Positions 1-12,510 of a DNA stretch of 64,000 bases are shown piece by piece. The DNA is from Staphylotrichum longicolle. Its lineage: Eukaryota; Ascomycota; Sordariomycetes; Sordariales; Chaetomiaceae. Position 1 is the stretch's first letter. The number at the start of each line of letters is the position of its first letter. The notes under the pieces were generated by a model. The model was given only the letters and a program-made list of their open reading frames with translations, was not told where the DNA came from and did no database searches. The translations under genes and the position numbers were made by a program. The stretch lies in contig JAHCVI010000004.1 in the NCBI GenBank assembly GCA_019096155.1, positions 2,604,001 to 2,668,000 on the forward strand. The letters are read 5' to 3'.

Positions 1-10
1 GTTGCCCGCC

Positions 11-2066
11 ATGTACCAGGCCAGCAATGTCTACTTCATTTGCGGATTTGCCGCCATTGGTAAGTCATCCCACGAGACACCAATTCAACGGCAATGTAAC
101 TTCGACAAGACGTCTCCCTTTCCCTGGAAGAAGAATACCGCGCTCACAAACATGGCACTTCGCAGGCGGTGGCCTCTTCGGCTTTGACATCAGTTCCATG
201 TCGGGGGTACTGGGAACACAGGCCTACAAGCGCTACTTCAACAACCCAGTCTCGTACGCCCAGGGCGGCATCACGGCCGCGATGCCAGCCGGCAGTCTGG
301 TAGGCTCGCTGATGTCGTCCTTCATCGCCGACAAGTACTCTCGCAAGGTCGCCCTGCAGTTTTCATGCATCCTGTGGATCATCGGCTCCATCCTCATGAC
401 AGCCGCCCAGAATGTCGCCATGCTCTGCGTGGGGAGGGTCATTTGCGGGCTCTGTGTGGGCATTGCGTCGTCCATTGTGCCCGTCTATCAGTCCGAGATT
501 GCGCCCAAGGAGATCAGGGGCCGCGTGGTCTCGCTGCAGCAGTGGGCCATCACCTGGGGCATCTTGATGTACGTCCAAACTGCACTGTGTTTCTGAGGGA
601 GTCGCTTGGGAGGTAAGGCTAACAAAACCCCACAGTCAGTACTTTATCCAGTTTGGTGCTGCTGAGGGCACTGGCGGCGGATCCAAGGACCCCAACCAGC
701 CGACGGCAGCCTTCCGCATCCCTTGGGGTGTCCAAATGGTGCCCGCCTTCATTCTGTTTGTCGGTTTGTTCTTCTTCCCCTATAGCCCACGCTGGCTTGC
801 TTCCAAAGACCGCTGGGACGAGGCCATCCGGGTGCTGGCCAATCTTCATGGCAATGGCGATGTCAATCACCCCAAGGTGCTGGCCCAGTTCCAGGAGATC
901 GAGGAGGCTTTGAAGTTCGAGAGAGAACAAGCCGTCTCATCTTTCAAGGCTCTTATTGAGCCGAGGATGGTGAAGCGCGTTTTGCTGGGAATGAGCATCC
1001 AGATGTAAGTCCGGCTGCGCTGAGGACCAGGGACGACCCTTTACTGACCCGCGTTTCACAGGTGGTCTCAACTGTGTGGAATGAACATCATGATGTATGA
1101 ATGATACTTGATGTAGTTCCGGTTGTCAGAATGGCTGATCTATTTCAGGTACTATATCGTGTATATCATGGAGGGCGCCCAGATTGCTTCACCTCTGGCC
1201 ACCGCATCGATTCAATACGTTATCAACGTTGTCCTGACCCTCCCAGCCATCATCTTTCTCGACAAATGGGGCCGTCGTCCCTCTCTAATTCTTGGTTCCT
1301 TTGGCATGATGACCTGGCTCTTTATCTCTGGTCAGCCTACTCCACCATATGTTCGCCCATCCATTCTTGACATCTTTCTAACACAACCCCAGGTGCCCTC
1401 CAGCAATACTACGGCCAACCCAATACCGCCGAGACCCGCACCGCCGAAAACAGCGACATCACCTGGATTGTGCACGACAACCGCCCCGTCTCCTCCGCCA
1501 TTGTATCTTGCTCCTACCTATTTGTCGCCACTTTTGCCACGACATGGGGTCCCGTCTCGTGGACCTACCCGGCCGAGATCTTCCCGAGCAAGGTCCGCGC
1601 CAAGGCCGTCTCCCTCTCGACCGCCTCCAACTGGTTCTGGAACATGGTGCTCGCCTTTGGCGTGCCGCCGCTGCTGTGGAATATCTCGTACAAGATGTAC
1701 TACATCTTTGGCGCCTTCAACGCGGCCGCTTTCATCCATATGGCTCTGCTCGCGCCCGAGACCAAGGGGTACACGCTCGAGGAGATGGACGAGGTGTTTG
1801 ACTCGGGGAGGCCGGCGTGGAAGAAGCGGGAGAAGAAGAGCCGGCTGGACGAGCTGGAGAGGGAGATTGAGGCGGGGAATGTCAAGGTGAGTTTTGACAC
1901 ATTCGGAGTAGTTTTGACAGTACTTTTCTGTGGCTTGCCTGACACTCGTTTATAGGTTTCTGTTCCATTGGGTGCTCCGACTGCAGCGGCCGCAGGTGAG
2001 ACGACTGCGTCGCCAGTTGCTGAGCCTGAGAAGAGAGCAGGGCACACACCGACGACTGCACAATAG
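11..2066 (+). CDS. MFS hexose-type sugar transporter (7 exons)
   Basis: Sugar porter of the major facilitator superfamily, expected in the plasma membrane with 12 membrane spans. Exons by splice-site reading: 11-59, 166-568, 636-1004, 1062-1094, 1149-1330, 1393-1886, 1956-2066; they join in frame to 546 residues, the usual family length. Diagnostic stretches are GGGLFGFDISSMSG in span 1, the loop motif DKYSRK, PVYQSEIAPKEIRGR after span 4, QLCGMNIMMYYIVY in span 7, DKWGRRP between spans 8 and 9, and PAEIFPSKVRAK with the PETKG motif near the C-terminus. The C-terminal tail is charged, then Ala/Thr-rich. The ATG at 11 matches where related fungal proteins begin (MYxxSNVYF), but the window edge leaves a longer N-terminus possible. 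It is convergent with the PKS; a role in that cluster is not shown. The exact sugar cannot be read from sequence. Confidence 0.9.
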
Positions 2067-2586
2067 TCTTACCTTGAGCACCTGGTGACCTCTTGGTAGC
2101 GATCAAGTCGCATTGGAGAGTGGCTGTGAAATATCAGTCTCCCATCTTTGGTCACGCCTTTCCATGCTAGCTCTGAAGCCTTGCTTCAATACAACTAAGA
2201 ATAATGTCTCTCAAACTGTTCTTCAGTCGAGGAAGTTGTTCACCGTGGACCATTGTAGATTCGTTTAGCACCCATCTAACATCGTTCGTTTGGTTGTTCT
2301 GTGAGCTTGGAGGGCAGTCTTCAGCGGTCACAAAACAGCATTGTTGAATTCATGCACACGAGGGCTCTAACAGACAGAATGCAAATCAGAAGGAAAAATG
2401 GAATCACAATATACACGCAGATGAATGTCGATAACGACAGTGATCTAAACCAAGCACCAATGCCGGGGTGCACGAAGTATAGCACGGAAGCCGAGTCAAA
2501 ACCGGGGTAGAAAACGCAGCAGTCCAGAAACCGCACCAAATAGAGACACCGAGACCAAAAACATGCAGTATCGTAACTCAACAACC
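2067..2586. other. convergent intergenic region, 520 bp
   Basis: 3' flanks of the sugar transporter (+) and the PKS (-). I see no coding pattern; both untranslated regions and polyadenylation sites must lie here. Confidence 0.6.
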
Positions 2587-5500
2587 CTAAAGCGAAGGAG
2601 AAACCAGCTTGCTCTTCGCACACACCCCCTTCGCAAGCGTCTGAATCGACCCGCTCGACAACAGCTCCAGCACCTGCAGATTTGCCTCAAACTCGCGCGT
2701 GATGAAGTTGCGGATCTCGATCGCCACCAGCGAGTCGAGCGGGTAGTGCGACAGCGACCGGGTCACGTCCATGTCCTCCGCATCCATCATCAGCACCGAC
2801 GAGATCTTGTCCACGAGCCCGCGGCACACCGCATCCTCCGCCTCGGCTCGCGTCTTGGCCGCCTTGAGCGCCGCGTTGAACGACACCACCGCGTTGAGCG
2901 AGGCATCCTTGGCCGCTGCCTCCTCGGCGGCCAGACGCATCGCCTTGAACTTGGCGTCCTCGGTCCAGAACGGGCGCATGGTGGCGGTGATGCGCATGCC
3001 TGTGATGGTGTGGTTGTTGCAGGTTGATGCCATAGTGCCGTCAATGGCAGCATTCAAGAGAGCAAGCACCTCGCTTTCACAGATGCTGTCGCTGCCAAGG
3101 TTTCTTGCCACCTCGGCCGCCTTTTCGAGGTCCTCAGCGAGGTAGCCAGAGTCAGAAACAGCAGTCAGGTCGAGGGACGAGGCGGGCAGGCCGTGGGCAA
3201 GACGGTGCTGGACCAGAGCGTTGAGAAAGCAGTTGGCTGCGCTGTAGGCAGCTTGTCCACGGTTGCCAACGGCGCCTGCGGCAGACGAGATTGCAACGAA
3301 GAAGTCGAGGGGTGCGCTTGCTAGCGCGTGGTGGAAATTCCAGCCGCCTTGGACCTTGCCCTCGATGACTTGGGTGTAGTCCTCCCATGTCATCTTCTCG
3401 AAGAGCACATCCTACAAAGGTATTAGCAATCACGACCGCTTTCTCTGCAAAACAAAGGAGCACCTACTCTGAGGACCATCGTACCATGGACCACGCCGCG
3501 GATAGGAGGTAGGTCGCTGAGCCCAGACTGGATCAACTCGTCCACCTCGGCCTTATTCACCACATTGCAAGGGCGGACGACGATGTTGGCGCCCACTGCC
3601 CCAAGTTCATCAATGAGCTCCTTCACGCGGCCTGTTGCTGAGCCACTCCTGGAGACCAAGACGATGGTTCGGGCACCCTTTGCCACCATCCACCGGGCCA
3701 TGCTTCGGCCAAGGCCTCCGGTGCCACCAACAAGAATGTAAGTCGCGTCGGGCCGCAAGAGCGGCTTCACCTTCTTGGATCGTGCAGCCTGTCATTCCAA
3801 TATTAGTACGCAGCAAAGAGAGTGGTTCAATTCCGCGGACGTACCTTGACAATGTCCGTCGCGCCCGGCACGACGACGAGCTTACCGGGTGTGTTGCCTG
3901 TCTGCTGGGCCTTGAACGCTGCTTCAACATCCGAGATTGAGAATGGTGTAATAGGCGTCACAGGCCTGATCTTTCCATACTTCAAAAGCTGCGCGACATC
4001 TGCAAGGAGACGTTTGATGGTCTTTGGCCGCTCGGCGATCAGTGCGAGAAGATCGAGAGACATGAAACTGGCGTTGCTGTCCACATTCTCCACCTCGAGG
4101 CGAGCTTTCGAACCGTTCTCTCGCTTCCCAATCTCAACAAAGCGACCGAACTTATTCAGGCACTTCCAGGACTCGCGCTGCCCATCTCCGGAGAGAGAGT
4201 TGAGAACGACGTCAACCCCCTGTCCATCTGTCGTTCGGCGGATCGCGTCGCCAAAAGCACCGTTGCGACTGTAGAAGACGCGGTCCTCCGGTAGCCCGTA
4301 CTCTTGAAGCAAGAGCGCTTTCTTCTCGGCACTCCCCACGGTGGCAAAGACCTCGGCTCCAATCATCTGTGCTATGCAGATGGCTGCCTGGCCTACGGCG
4401 CCGGCTGCCGCGTGAATGAGGACCGCCTCGCCCTCTCCAAGTCGTCCAAGCTCAACCAAGCTGTAGTATGCAGTGGCATACGCCAGTGGCAAGCTAGCTG
4501 CAGCTTCGAACGTGGTACCCGTAGGTAGCCTAAAGGCAAACGCAGCCTTGGTTCGCGTCCGCGTGGCAAATGCACCTTGGGTTAACGCCGCGACCCTGTC
4601 TCCGACCCGGAAGCCTTGCACCTTGGCTCCCACTGCTGTGACCACTCCACTTGCCTCGATGCCGCTGCTGGTGAGAGGGATTTGACCCTTGGCAGCCATG
4701 CCATCTCTGAAGTTCAGTCCAACCGCCATGACCTCGATCTCAATCTCGTCAGTCTCGAGGGGTTGCTCAACCGCCGAATCATCGACGAAGTGGAGCGTGT
4801 CCAGGGCCCCTGGAACTGAGATCTCCATCTTCAGCGCCCGGCCGTCTTCCCCAAATGCCGCCGGCTCAAGAACAGATGGGTTCGTCAGCTTGTGAACATA
4901 CTCGTTCATCTCTGGATCGTGAACGATGCGCGGCGTAAAGAAGGAACCTCCTCTCTCCATGAACTCCAGCTCACCGGTCGCTGACGAACCCGAGCCAAAG
5001 ACAGACCGGAATACCCTCATGATGGCGTCAGCTGTATCAAGCTCCGTGAGTTGCGACTCGGCATCCAGATCGAGGGTCGCAAACTCTATGGCGGTCTCCG
5101 ATCGGATGGTTCTGCTCAACCCCGTCACCATGTTGGCGTCTGGGTTGGCCGACTTTTCGTAAGCTCCACGCACCACCCACAAGACACCTTCGGCGCTTGT
5201 CAGGACTTTCTGCAGGCGCTCAAACTGGGTGGGCGTCAATGTGGCGAGGAATGGTTGGTGTAGTTCGGTCAAGACGACACAGATTTTGCCAGCTGCGTCG
5301 ATGGTGTCGAGAGTGCCGAAGTCGGCCAACTTTCCTGTCGCTTGCTCTAGGGAATTTGCGAGGCTCATTGCCACGAGGCTTTGAAAGTTTGAGTCTTCGT
5401 GGACGATGGCCATCTCGACGTCCCCTGGCAAGTGCTGGGCCTCGTCGATCAGAGGGATCGGAGCCCACTCGAGTTTGTAGCAGAGGTCCCTCGGGGCGTT

Positions 5501-8500
5501 GAGGTCCGTTTGCGTCTCGCCGTCCAGTATGGGAGAAATTGTGAGACCTTCCAGATGAATGATTGTCTCAAGGTTGTTATCGCCTGCGACTGCAGTCATG
5601 CTGACCTTGGATGCTTTGGGTGTGCCGGCTGGGATCTCCCCTTCACAGATTGCGCGGAGAGCGCTGCCGGGGGCCTTGGTAAAACGTCCAAGGCCGGTCG
5701 AGATGCTGACCCGTTCAACTGAGGATGGCAGGTAGATGGTACCAATGGCACGACGGCCGGCCCCGAGGACGGGCCAGTACATCTCAATAAGGGACTCCAG
5801 GAATGCTGGCTGGATAATCGCATCGGTCAAATGGCCATTTGGCATCTCCTTCGCAACATCTGGTACCACAATATCCGCCACAGCATGGCTGTCGGACGCC
5901 TGGCAGCTGTTCACGCCCTGGAAAAGCGGCCCGTAAGCCACGCCCAACTCGGTGAGGCTGTCGTACATCGCACTGGCGTTAATTGACACAGCTTCCGGTT
6001 TGCCGCTGCCGGAAAGGGCGGATTTCAGACGGGTCTCAGCATCACGAGCTTGCCTGGCGCTGTCCACATCATTGCCGTCCGCTTCCAGGGTGGCAATGAG
6101 TCCTGCACAGTGTTCGGTCCAGCCCTGGTCGGATGACCATGAGCAGATCCGGAACTCGTCCCAACTGTCAGAGGACGCTTCGTGTCGGGGCCGCAGGGTG
6201 ATTGTCACTTCGACATCTTTGTCCGGAATGACAAGTGGCTTGGTGATGGCAACGTCCTTCAACTCGAACTTGTCAAACAAGAACTCCCTGGCAGCCGCAC
6301 GTTGAGCCGCAGCCTCGAGTGCCATTGCGATGAACCCGGCCATGGGGAAGATTGTCAAAGACTGGATCCTGTGATGGCGTAGCCATGGCAGGTCGTCCAG
6401 GCGGACAATATTGCGCCAGGTGGGTTCCAAGTCGTTGGAGTAGTTGGCCAGGGCACCAAGAATGTCACTTCTGCCTCCCGGAGCATGCTTGTGCATCTTT
6501 GTCATGCGGGACTCCTGCCAGTATTTTGTCGAGTAATTCCAGGGATATCGAGGCAAGTCGGTGAGGAGCACTGGCGGTTTAGTCGGCTTGGGGAAGTTGA
6601 TGGCAGCGAAATCGAGGTTGGCGCCCTTAGAGAACAAATTCGCGGCCAGTTCCAGCGCTGTCTCAACAGCATCCCGTTTCCGAACGAGGGCCGAGGCATA
6701 AGGAATCTTCGGGGCACTGCCGCCAATCTCCTTCAGCACCTGCTTGATGGGTCCCTGAAGCCCTGAGTGGGGGCCAAGTTCGACCAGCATATTGACGCCG
6801 TGTTTGTGCTCTCCAGTCGGTTCAAGCATGCTTTGCAATGCTTCTGAGAAGCGCACAGCACAAGTCAGGTTATCTACCCAGTAACTCGGTTGCAGTTCGG
6901 TGCCGTCGACGAGTTGTCCATGCAGGGATGAGTGGAACCTGATGTCGGTAGGAACTGGGGGCCGCAGGTGGGCAAGGGAGGCTCGGTATTCCTTTGCGAC
7001 CAGGTTCATGTGATGAGAGTGGTATGCGACGTCGACCACAAGCCGCCGGTTGAAAAGTTGTTTCTCCTCACATATCTTCTCAAGCTCGGCAATGGCGGGT
7101 TCATCTCCAGAGATGGTGAGACTCGACGGGCTGTTGTAGCAAGCAATCCGGGCTTCTTTCTCTGTGAGGTTTTCGAGCAGAGGCAAGAATTCCTCTTTGC
7201 TCCCGCCGACAGCCATCATGCGGCCTTGGAGTTCCGGGTGCTTTTGCTTGAGAATTGGGATGAGCCTGCCACGATGGTATGCAATGGCCATAGCGGACTC
7301 GAAGTCGATGATCTCGGCGGCGTAAGCGGCAGCAATCTCACCACTGGAATGGCCGGCGACAGCTGTCGGACGAACACCCCAAGATCGCAGGAGGTCGATA
7401 AGTGCCAGTTGAATAGCAGTGCATGATGGCTGGCTGATGTGGGCTTCGCTGATCTTGCTGGTTTTGGCATCTCTTCCCAACTCATCTGCAATCAAATCAG
7501 TTAGTGTTTTCCATTTGCAAAACATGCTGGAGCCCCTTACCAATAAGAGACCACTCGGCACCATTCTCAGCTAGGCACTGATCGGATCGATGGATGCTGT
7601 TCGCAAAAATCGGGTATTGTTCGTAGAGTTCACGCCCCATGGCGTACCACTGCGCTCCTTGTCCTGTGAGGATGAAGCCAATTCTCAGAGGCTCGGTCTC
7701 TTTCCCGGAAGTGTACTTCTCGCCGTTGATTGCCTCAATGAGCTCGAAAGAGTTGAGGGCGGGAATTGCAGCTCTCCACTGAAGGCGCGATCTACGTTGG
7801 CCCAGCGTGTACGCCAAGTTTCCTGTCAGGTCCTTTTGGAAGATCTCAGGCCTCTGCTCGAGGTAGATGACGATGTTCTTCATCACTTGGGAAAGTGCCG
7901 CCTTGTCGTTGGCTGTGACCACGTAGAGCTTCCGCCCTTGAGCTGCCTGCTCGGGACTGTCGTCGCCTGCGATGACAACCGCCTTCTGTCCGCGGAACGG
8001 TGCAGCCTCGAGGACGACGTGCCCATTCGTCCCGCCAAACCCAAAGTTGTTGACGCTGATGTATTTCTTGCCTCTCGGCCAGGGCCGTTGGGTGATAGGA
8101 ACCTTGAGGTTCCATTCTTTCCATGGAATCTTGGGATTGGGCTGCTTGAAGTCGTGATTCGGGAGGATGAAACCGCGTTCGAGCATCAGTGCGGCCTTGA
8201 TGATCCCAGCAATTCCTGCAAACAGTTAGCCGCTGTGCCGGAGCAAGAAAACGTTTGAAGATACCTGAAGCGCCCTCCAGATGTCCAATGTTGGATTTGA
8301 CTGAGCCAATCCACAAAGGGTCGCGCGCTGTTCTCTTCAGGCCCAAGACGTTACGGAGGGCGGTGGCTTCAATGGGGTCTCCGACCCTCGTGCCTGTGCC
8401 ATGTGCCTCAACAAAGCCGCACGCATTTGGATCAAGTCCTGCGTTAGCGTAAACCTGCCTCATCAGGGCCTCTGTACATCACGTCAGCTCACATGCTCCT

Positions 8501-9802
8501 TATGATGACAATGGCACAACGTACCCTGCGCTGCCCCGTTTGGCATGGTGATGCCGGTGTCCGTCTTGGTTGAGACCAGTCCCCGCAATAACTGCCCGGA
8601 TGGTCGTTGTCCCTAATTGCTTGGTCCAAAGGCTTCAGGACAAGCATGCCACAGCCCTCCGCGACCGAAACCTGTTCCACGGTCGTCCAAACGAACGGCC
8701 CGTGTCTGAGAGCAATCTAAATATCCATGAGTTAGCGTCTATCAATTTAGTCGTATGGCCTTGAGCTTGACATGCCTGCAAGTTGAAAACGAAATCCAAA
8801 ACTCGGGTAGCATGTTGAGATGGCAGGCACCGACGAGGGCGCAGCTGGTCTCACCGGCCCTCAGGCTCTGGCATGCCAAATGTACGGCAACCATGCTGGA
8901 TGAGCATGCCGTGTCTGAAGTAAAACTCGGCCCTCTCAAATCAAAGAAATGCGAGATGCGGTTGGATTGCATGGCAAACGCACAGCCTGTGGAGGGTTGG
9001 TCAGACATAGTTTCAGCGCTAACAGGGTAAGATATTCAGGAGGCCACTCACCTGTAGCCTGGTGCATGGGAATTGTGTCTGAGTCCCGGAACAAGTGGGA
9101 TTCGTACTCGGGGAAGGAACCGCCAATGAAAACGCCGACATCCTTTCCAACGATGGTATGCTTGGGGATGCCGGCATTCTCGAGGGCTTCAAAGGTGCAT
9201 TCCAAAAGAAGACGCTGCTGAGGATCCATCGAGATTGCTTCTTTTTCTGTGAGGCCGAAGAAAGGGGCATCGAAGGCGGCGAAATCGACATTGAGGAAGT
9301 TTCCGCCGATCGGATTCAGGGCACCGCCCTTGCCTGGGTTGGGGTGGTGGAATCGAGAGTTGTCGAATCTCTCCTTGGGGATCTCGGTCCATCCTGAGCG
9401 TGCCCGTGTACAAAGCTCCCAGAACTCGGCAGGCGTTGCGACGTTTCCCGGCATGCGGCAGGACATCCCGACAATGGCAATGGGCATTGGCTTTTGGGAA
9501 CCGACGTTGCTGAACCCATTCGTAGGCTCGGCCGAGTGCCCGTTTGTGTACCCATTGGAATGTCCGTTTGTATGGCCATTTGTGTGTCCATTGCCATGCC
9601 CATTGGCATGGCCGTCGGCGTGGCCGTTGGGGTGACCGTTGGTGTGTCCATTGGCGTGACCGTTGGTGTGTCCGTTGGCGTAACTGTTGGTGTGCCCGTT
9701 GGTGTGATGGCCACCATTGGTAACGTACAAGTAACCGCTGACGCTCTCTCCAGAGGGGCTGGCGGTGGAGCTGTTGTCCGGCGTTACGGCAATGGGCGCC
9801 AT
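2587..9802 (-). CDS. Highly reducing type I polyketide synthase, KS frame broken
   Basis: Iterative HR-PKS. Exons on the minus strand: 9802-9052, 8986-8776, 8716-8525, 8471-8265, 8215-7541, 7485-3845, 3788-3468, 3411-2587. Order: Asn-Gly-His repeat leader; KS with DTACSSS and, further on, EAHGTGT and SNIGH; AT with GQGAQ and GHSSG; DH; a structural pseudo-KR stretch; ER with HAAAGAVGQAA; KR with GGTGGLG and a Ser...Tyr...Asn triad; ACP with the pantetheine Ser in YPLDSL. There is no methyltransferase or thioesterase. The second intron (8775-8717) needs a GC donor. Exon 3 contains four frame breaks (near 8688, 8660, 8602, 8560), each best explained by loss of 2 or 5 nt; the exon total is 1 mod 3. 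As written the KS is cut before its catalytic histidines, so this is a recent pseudogene or a sequence error. The ATG at 9802 is the first in frame. Product unknown. Confidence 0.9.
8525..8716 (-). other. Frameshift cluster in PKS ketosynthase exon 3
   Basis: KS family motifs appear in order but in changing frames: LLSDTGRSF, then DDRGTGFGRG, then GCGMLVLKPLDQAIRDND, then IRAVIAGTGLNQDGH, then GITMPNGAAQ. The breaks fall at short repeats or runs (GAG/GAG, CCC, ACAC). Flanking splice sites are normal (acceptor TTTAG at 8717, donor GTACGT at 8524), and exon 4 continues in the last of these frames. No arrangement of small introns restores the frame, because bases are missing rather than added. 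Confidence 0.8.
8717..8775 (-). other. GC-AG intron in PKS
   Basis: Joining exon end AG to exon start A across this 59-nt interval gives the continuous KS reading FSTCR-LLSDTG. The donor is AG|GCATGT, the branch point GCTAAC and the acceptor TTTAG. No GT donor nearby keeps the frame. Confidence 0.7.
9530..9715 (-). repeat. 12-nt tandem repeat coding Asn-Gly-His-(Thr/Ala/Ser)
   Basis: About 15 imperfect copies of a 12-nt unit in the PKS first exon encode NGHT, NGHA, NGHP, DGHA and NGHS tetrapeptides. They lie between the N-terminus and the start of the KS domain. Copies differ mostly at the fourth codon and at silent positions, so this is an old minisatellite that keeps the frame rather than a freshly expanded array. 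Confidence 0.85.
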
Positions 9803-12510
9803 GGCTGAGGCTCTTGCTGTCGCAGCCGTGACGTGCTTCAACGCTTGGCAGGTGTGTGGAACACAGGACTACCCGAACATTGGCAGACGCACGGCTTGCT
9901 CATGGACCAGTCCAGGAAGCCTAAGAAGCGCGGGTTCACCGACAGGCTTATATGGCGAGCAAGAAGTCAACCAGACATACAATTGGCTAATCGAGTCGTC
10001 AAAGCCGGGTCGAGTCGACAGCGTTGAGCGTCACGCAGCTCCAGCAAACGTAATGGAAGCCAGACTCGCGCACCCACCCTTTGGACTGTATCGGTTTGAT
10101 AGTGGCCGACCCACCGACGACAGACGACAGTCGCATAGTTGCTATATTGGGGTGGTAGATCGATCCGGAAGCAAGCGCCAATATCGCGGCAATATCGTCC
10201 GTGGTGGACGTTAGCGATCTCGGCTCGTGCCTGGCCGTGACCAGAGTCTCGAACTGTTCCAAATCAACTTTCACCCCACGGGTATCAGGAATCCCGGTTC
10301 GGCAGGATGGAAAGAAGACAATCGGAGAGCCGGAGCCGGACCCCAGTTACCCGTGTCACCGCGTGGGCGGAACACTACAGACATACCGTTTCCACGAGCG
10401 TAGGGAGGGCTCGGCTTCCTCCATTCTAGGTAGGGAGCAAGCAAGGGTACGAGGTCCTCCCTGTGCTCTCTGCTTTGATCCGAGATTTCGAATGTGATGG
10501 TATGGATGTCCACGGCGGACTGCATATGCCAATGCTGCCAGGGCATCGGGACGGTGGGGACCATGTTACCCAATCTCGTGCCAATCCAGCAGTGATGGGC
10601 CAAGGGAAGGGAACGGTCGAGACTCCCGTCGGGAAGTGGAGGCAACCGCAATCTGCAGGAAGCTGGCTCTGGAGCTTGGGGGTTTGAAGCTCTTCTCCCG
10701 GGCGGTGCTGGAGACCTGGTGAACAGGGCTGGTGCAGGGTGTGGCCCATGACCTTCGAGTGGAAGAGATTCGCGGCGGCTAATGTCGTCGATAGTGCCTT
10801 TTTGGAGTTGAAGCAGAAGGCGAGTTGATAGTCGTCGTTGCCGTCAATGCAGCATGTCGCAGTCGATCGGCGCCTGCCGAGAACGATCCCGTAGCAAAGT
10901 ACCGATAGTTGGAAGGAGCAATTGACGTCCCCCGGAAACAGTTGTCGTTCTCGGTTAAACAACATGGCTCCCACCCCGTGCAGGCTCTTGCAGGGATGGC
11001 TATCGGTACTTGAGCTCGGATGCAGCCGATCCTCAGCGCTAGCGGTCGGTACCTTGCCGAGCTGCCATGGGCTGTGGGGAAGATTCCGTCCAAGTGCAAC
11101 CTGCATGAGAACGGCAAAAGTGCCGACCAATCTCTGGCTGTTCTCATTCCATATTCCATGATTCATGGATGTCCAAACATCTGAGGTGGTCATGCTAGGC
11201 ATTAAGCTGCGTGAGCTAATGGTCAACACCTCCGGGTCGCCTCAACCTGGAGGATATTAACGTTATCAACTTCAAGCAGCCTAATTCTCAGCGAAGCGAG
11301 GACGCGGGACACTCACCGTGGCGGAATTAAGATGGGGAAGGTGCACGCCGCAAAGTCGATTCACCTCTCAAGTCAAGCTTTCCTTGAATTGCCGTTGGTA
11401 TGGCAGCACCTTCCTTGGTGGCACAGGCTCACTGGCGCAGTTTAGTGCTCAGGGCCGATTTGGAGAGCATGATCTCCTCCATTCTCCAAACACTTGGTCT
11501 TCCAGATCCAGACCTGGAGGTTGGTGTCACTGCCCCGGTGCTAACCGTTGCTGCAGCATGTTACATTCGTTTCTTTTATGACCTCTCCGAGTTCTGGGCC
11601 AACCTTCGGGTCTTGAATGCACTCAACGTTCAAAATCAACGTTACCTCTCTTGTTCTGCAGCCCATGCTCATGACGACCTGTGTGCTGTACTTGCCGCTA
11701 TCTGTTGCCGTTTATCAGATGATAGCGTCGCCGGCCCGGGGCGGCTGATCATGTCTGAAAGATGCACTGGTGGGTTCAGATTCTCGTTTATCTCAGACGG
11801 GGGAGTCGTCAGATAGCTCTGAGGCAATACCCTGTTTCCCTTTTCAGCACGCACCGTTCAGCCCAGCGCCGAGGCATCTCGGCGGGCATATCACCGCAAT
11901 GTGATTCGGAGCCTCATCCCGCATCCGATCCTGGATTTCCTGTACCAAGCTTGCGCGTCTAGAACCCTGGCATAGTATCTTCTTCTTTTCCAGAACGACT
12001 CCAAATGAAGACTGGATGGTTTCATGACCATGCCCGAGGGAGCATCCCCACGTCCCCACGTCCCCAACCCGTGCCTTGGTTTCTTCCCCTGAACCAGGTC
12101 TTTCAGGTGCGCGGCTCATCCATCGGGTGGTTTTTGTACTTTCTGCGCTTACCCAGGCGTCCGCCCCATTTGGTCTTCCCCGCATAATGGCCGTCACTAA
12201 TTATGCGCGGGATGACGGGGCCTTGAGCTTACGTATTTTTCCAGGGGACTTCTACCCTGTGTTGTCTCGTGGTGGAGGACAATTGCCGAGACCAACTAGC
12301 ATGTGATGATCAGGAAAAGTGGCCTGAGTTTCCAACCTTACTTAGCCTCCGCAGTATCCATACTGCACTGTCACTGTTGGAAGTTGCTGCACTTGGCTAC
12401 GTTAGCCACTTTCGTCAGATACTCAAGTTCAAGAGCAGAGTACCTAGATTGCAGACACACACCCCAGCATTTACACAGCCATAGTCACACATATCAACCC
12501 GACGGTCATC
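9803..12510. other. 2.7-kb divergent intergenic region, PKS/hydrolase
   Basis: Shared upstream region of the PKS (-) and the hydrolase (+). The longest open frames are 267 codons at 10426-11229 (-) and 139 codons at 11400-11816 (+). Neither shows a recognisable domain or a convincing exon structure. I cannot exclude a small unrecognised gene. I see no Zn2Cys6 or bZIP signature. Confidence 0.5.

Noticed and set aside
8525..8716. Programmed ribosomal frameshifting to explain the KS reading
   Set aside because: Four shifts within 190 bp, with no slippery sequence or precedent in PKS genes; lesions or errors are simpler.
10426..11229. 267-codon frame (-) between the PKS and the hydrolase, considered as a transcription factor
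   Set aside because: No Zn2Cys6, bZIP or other motif, no splice pattern, and unlikely composition; left as unassigned.
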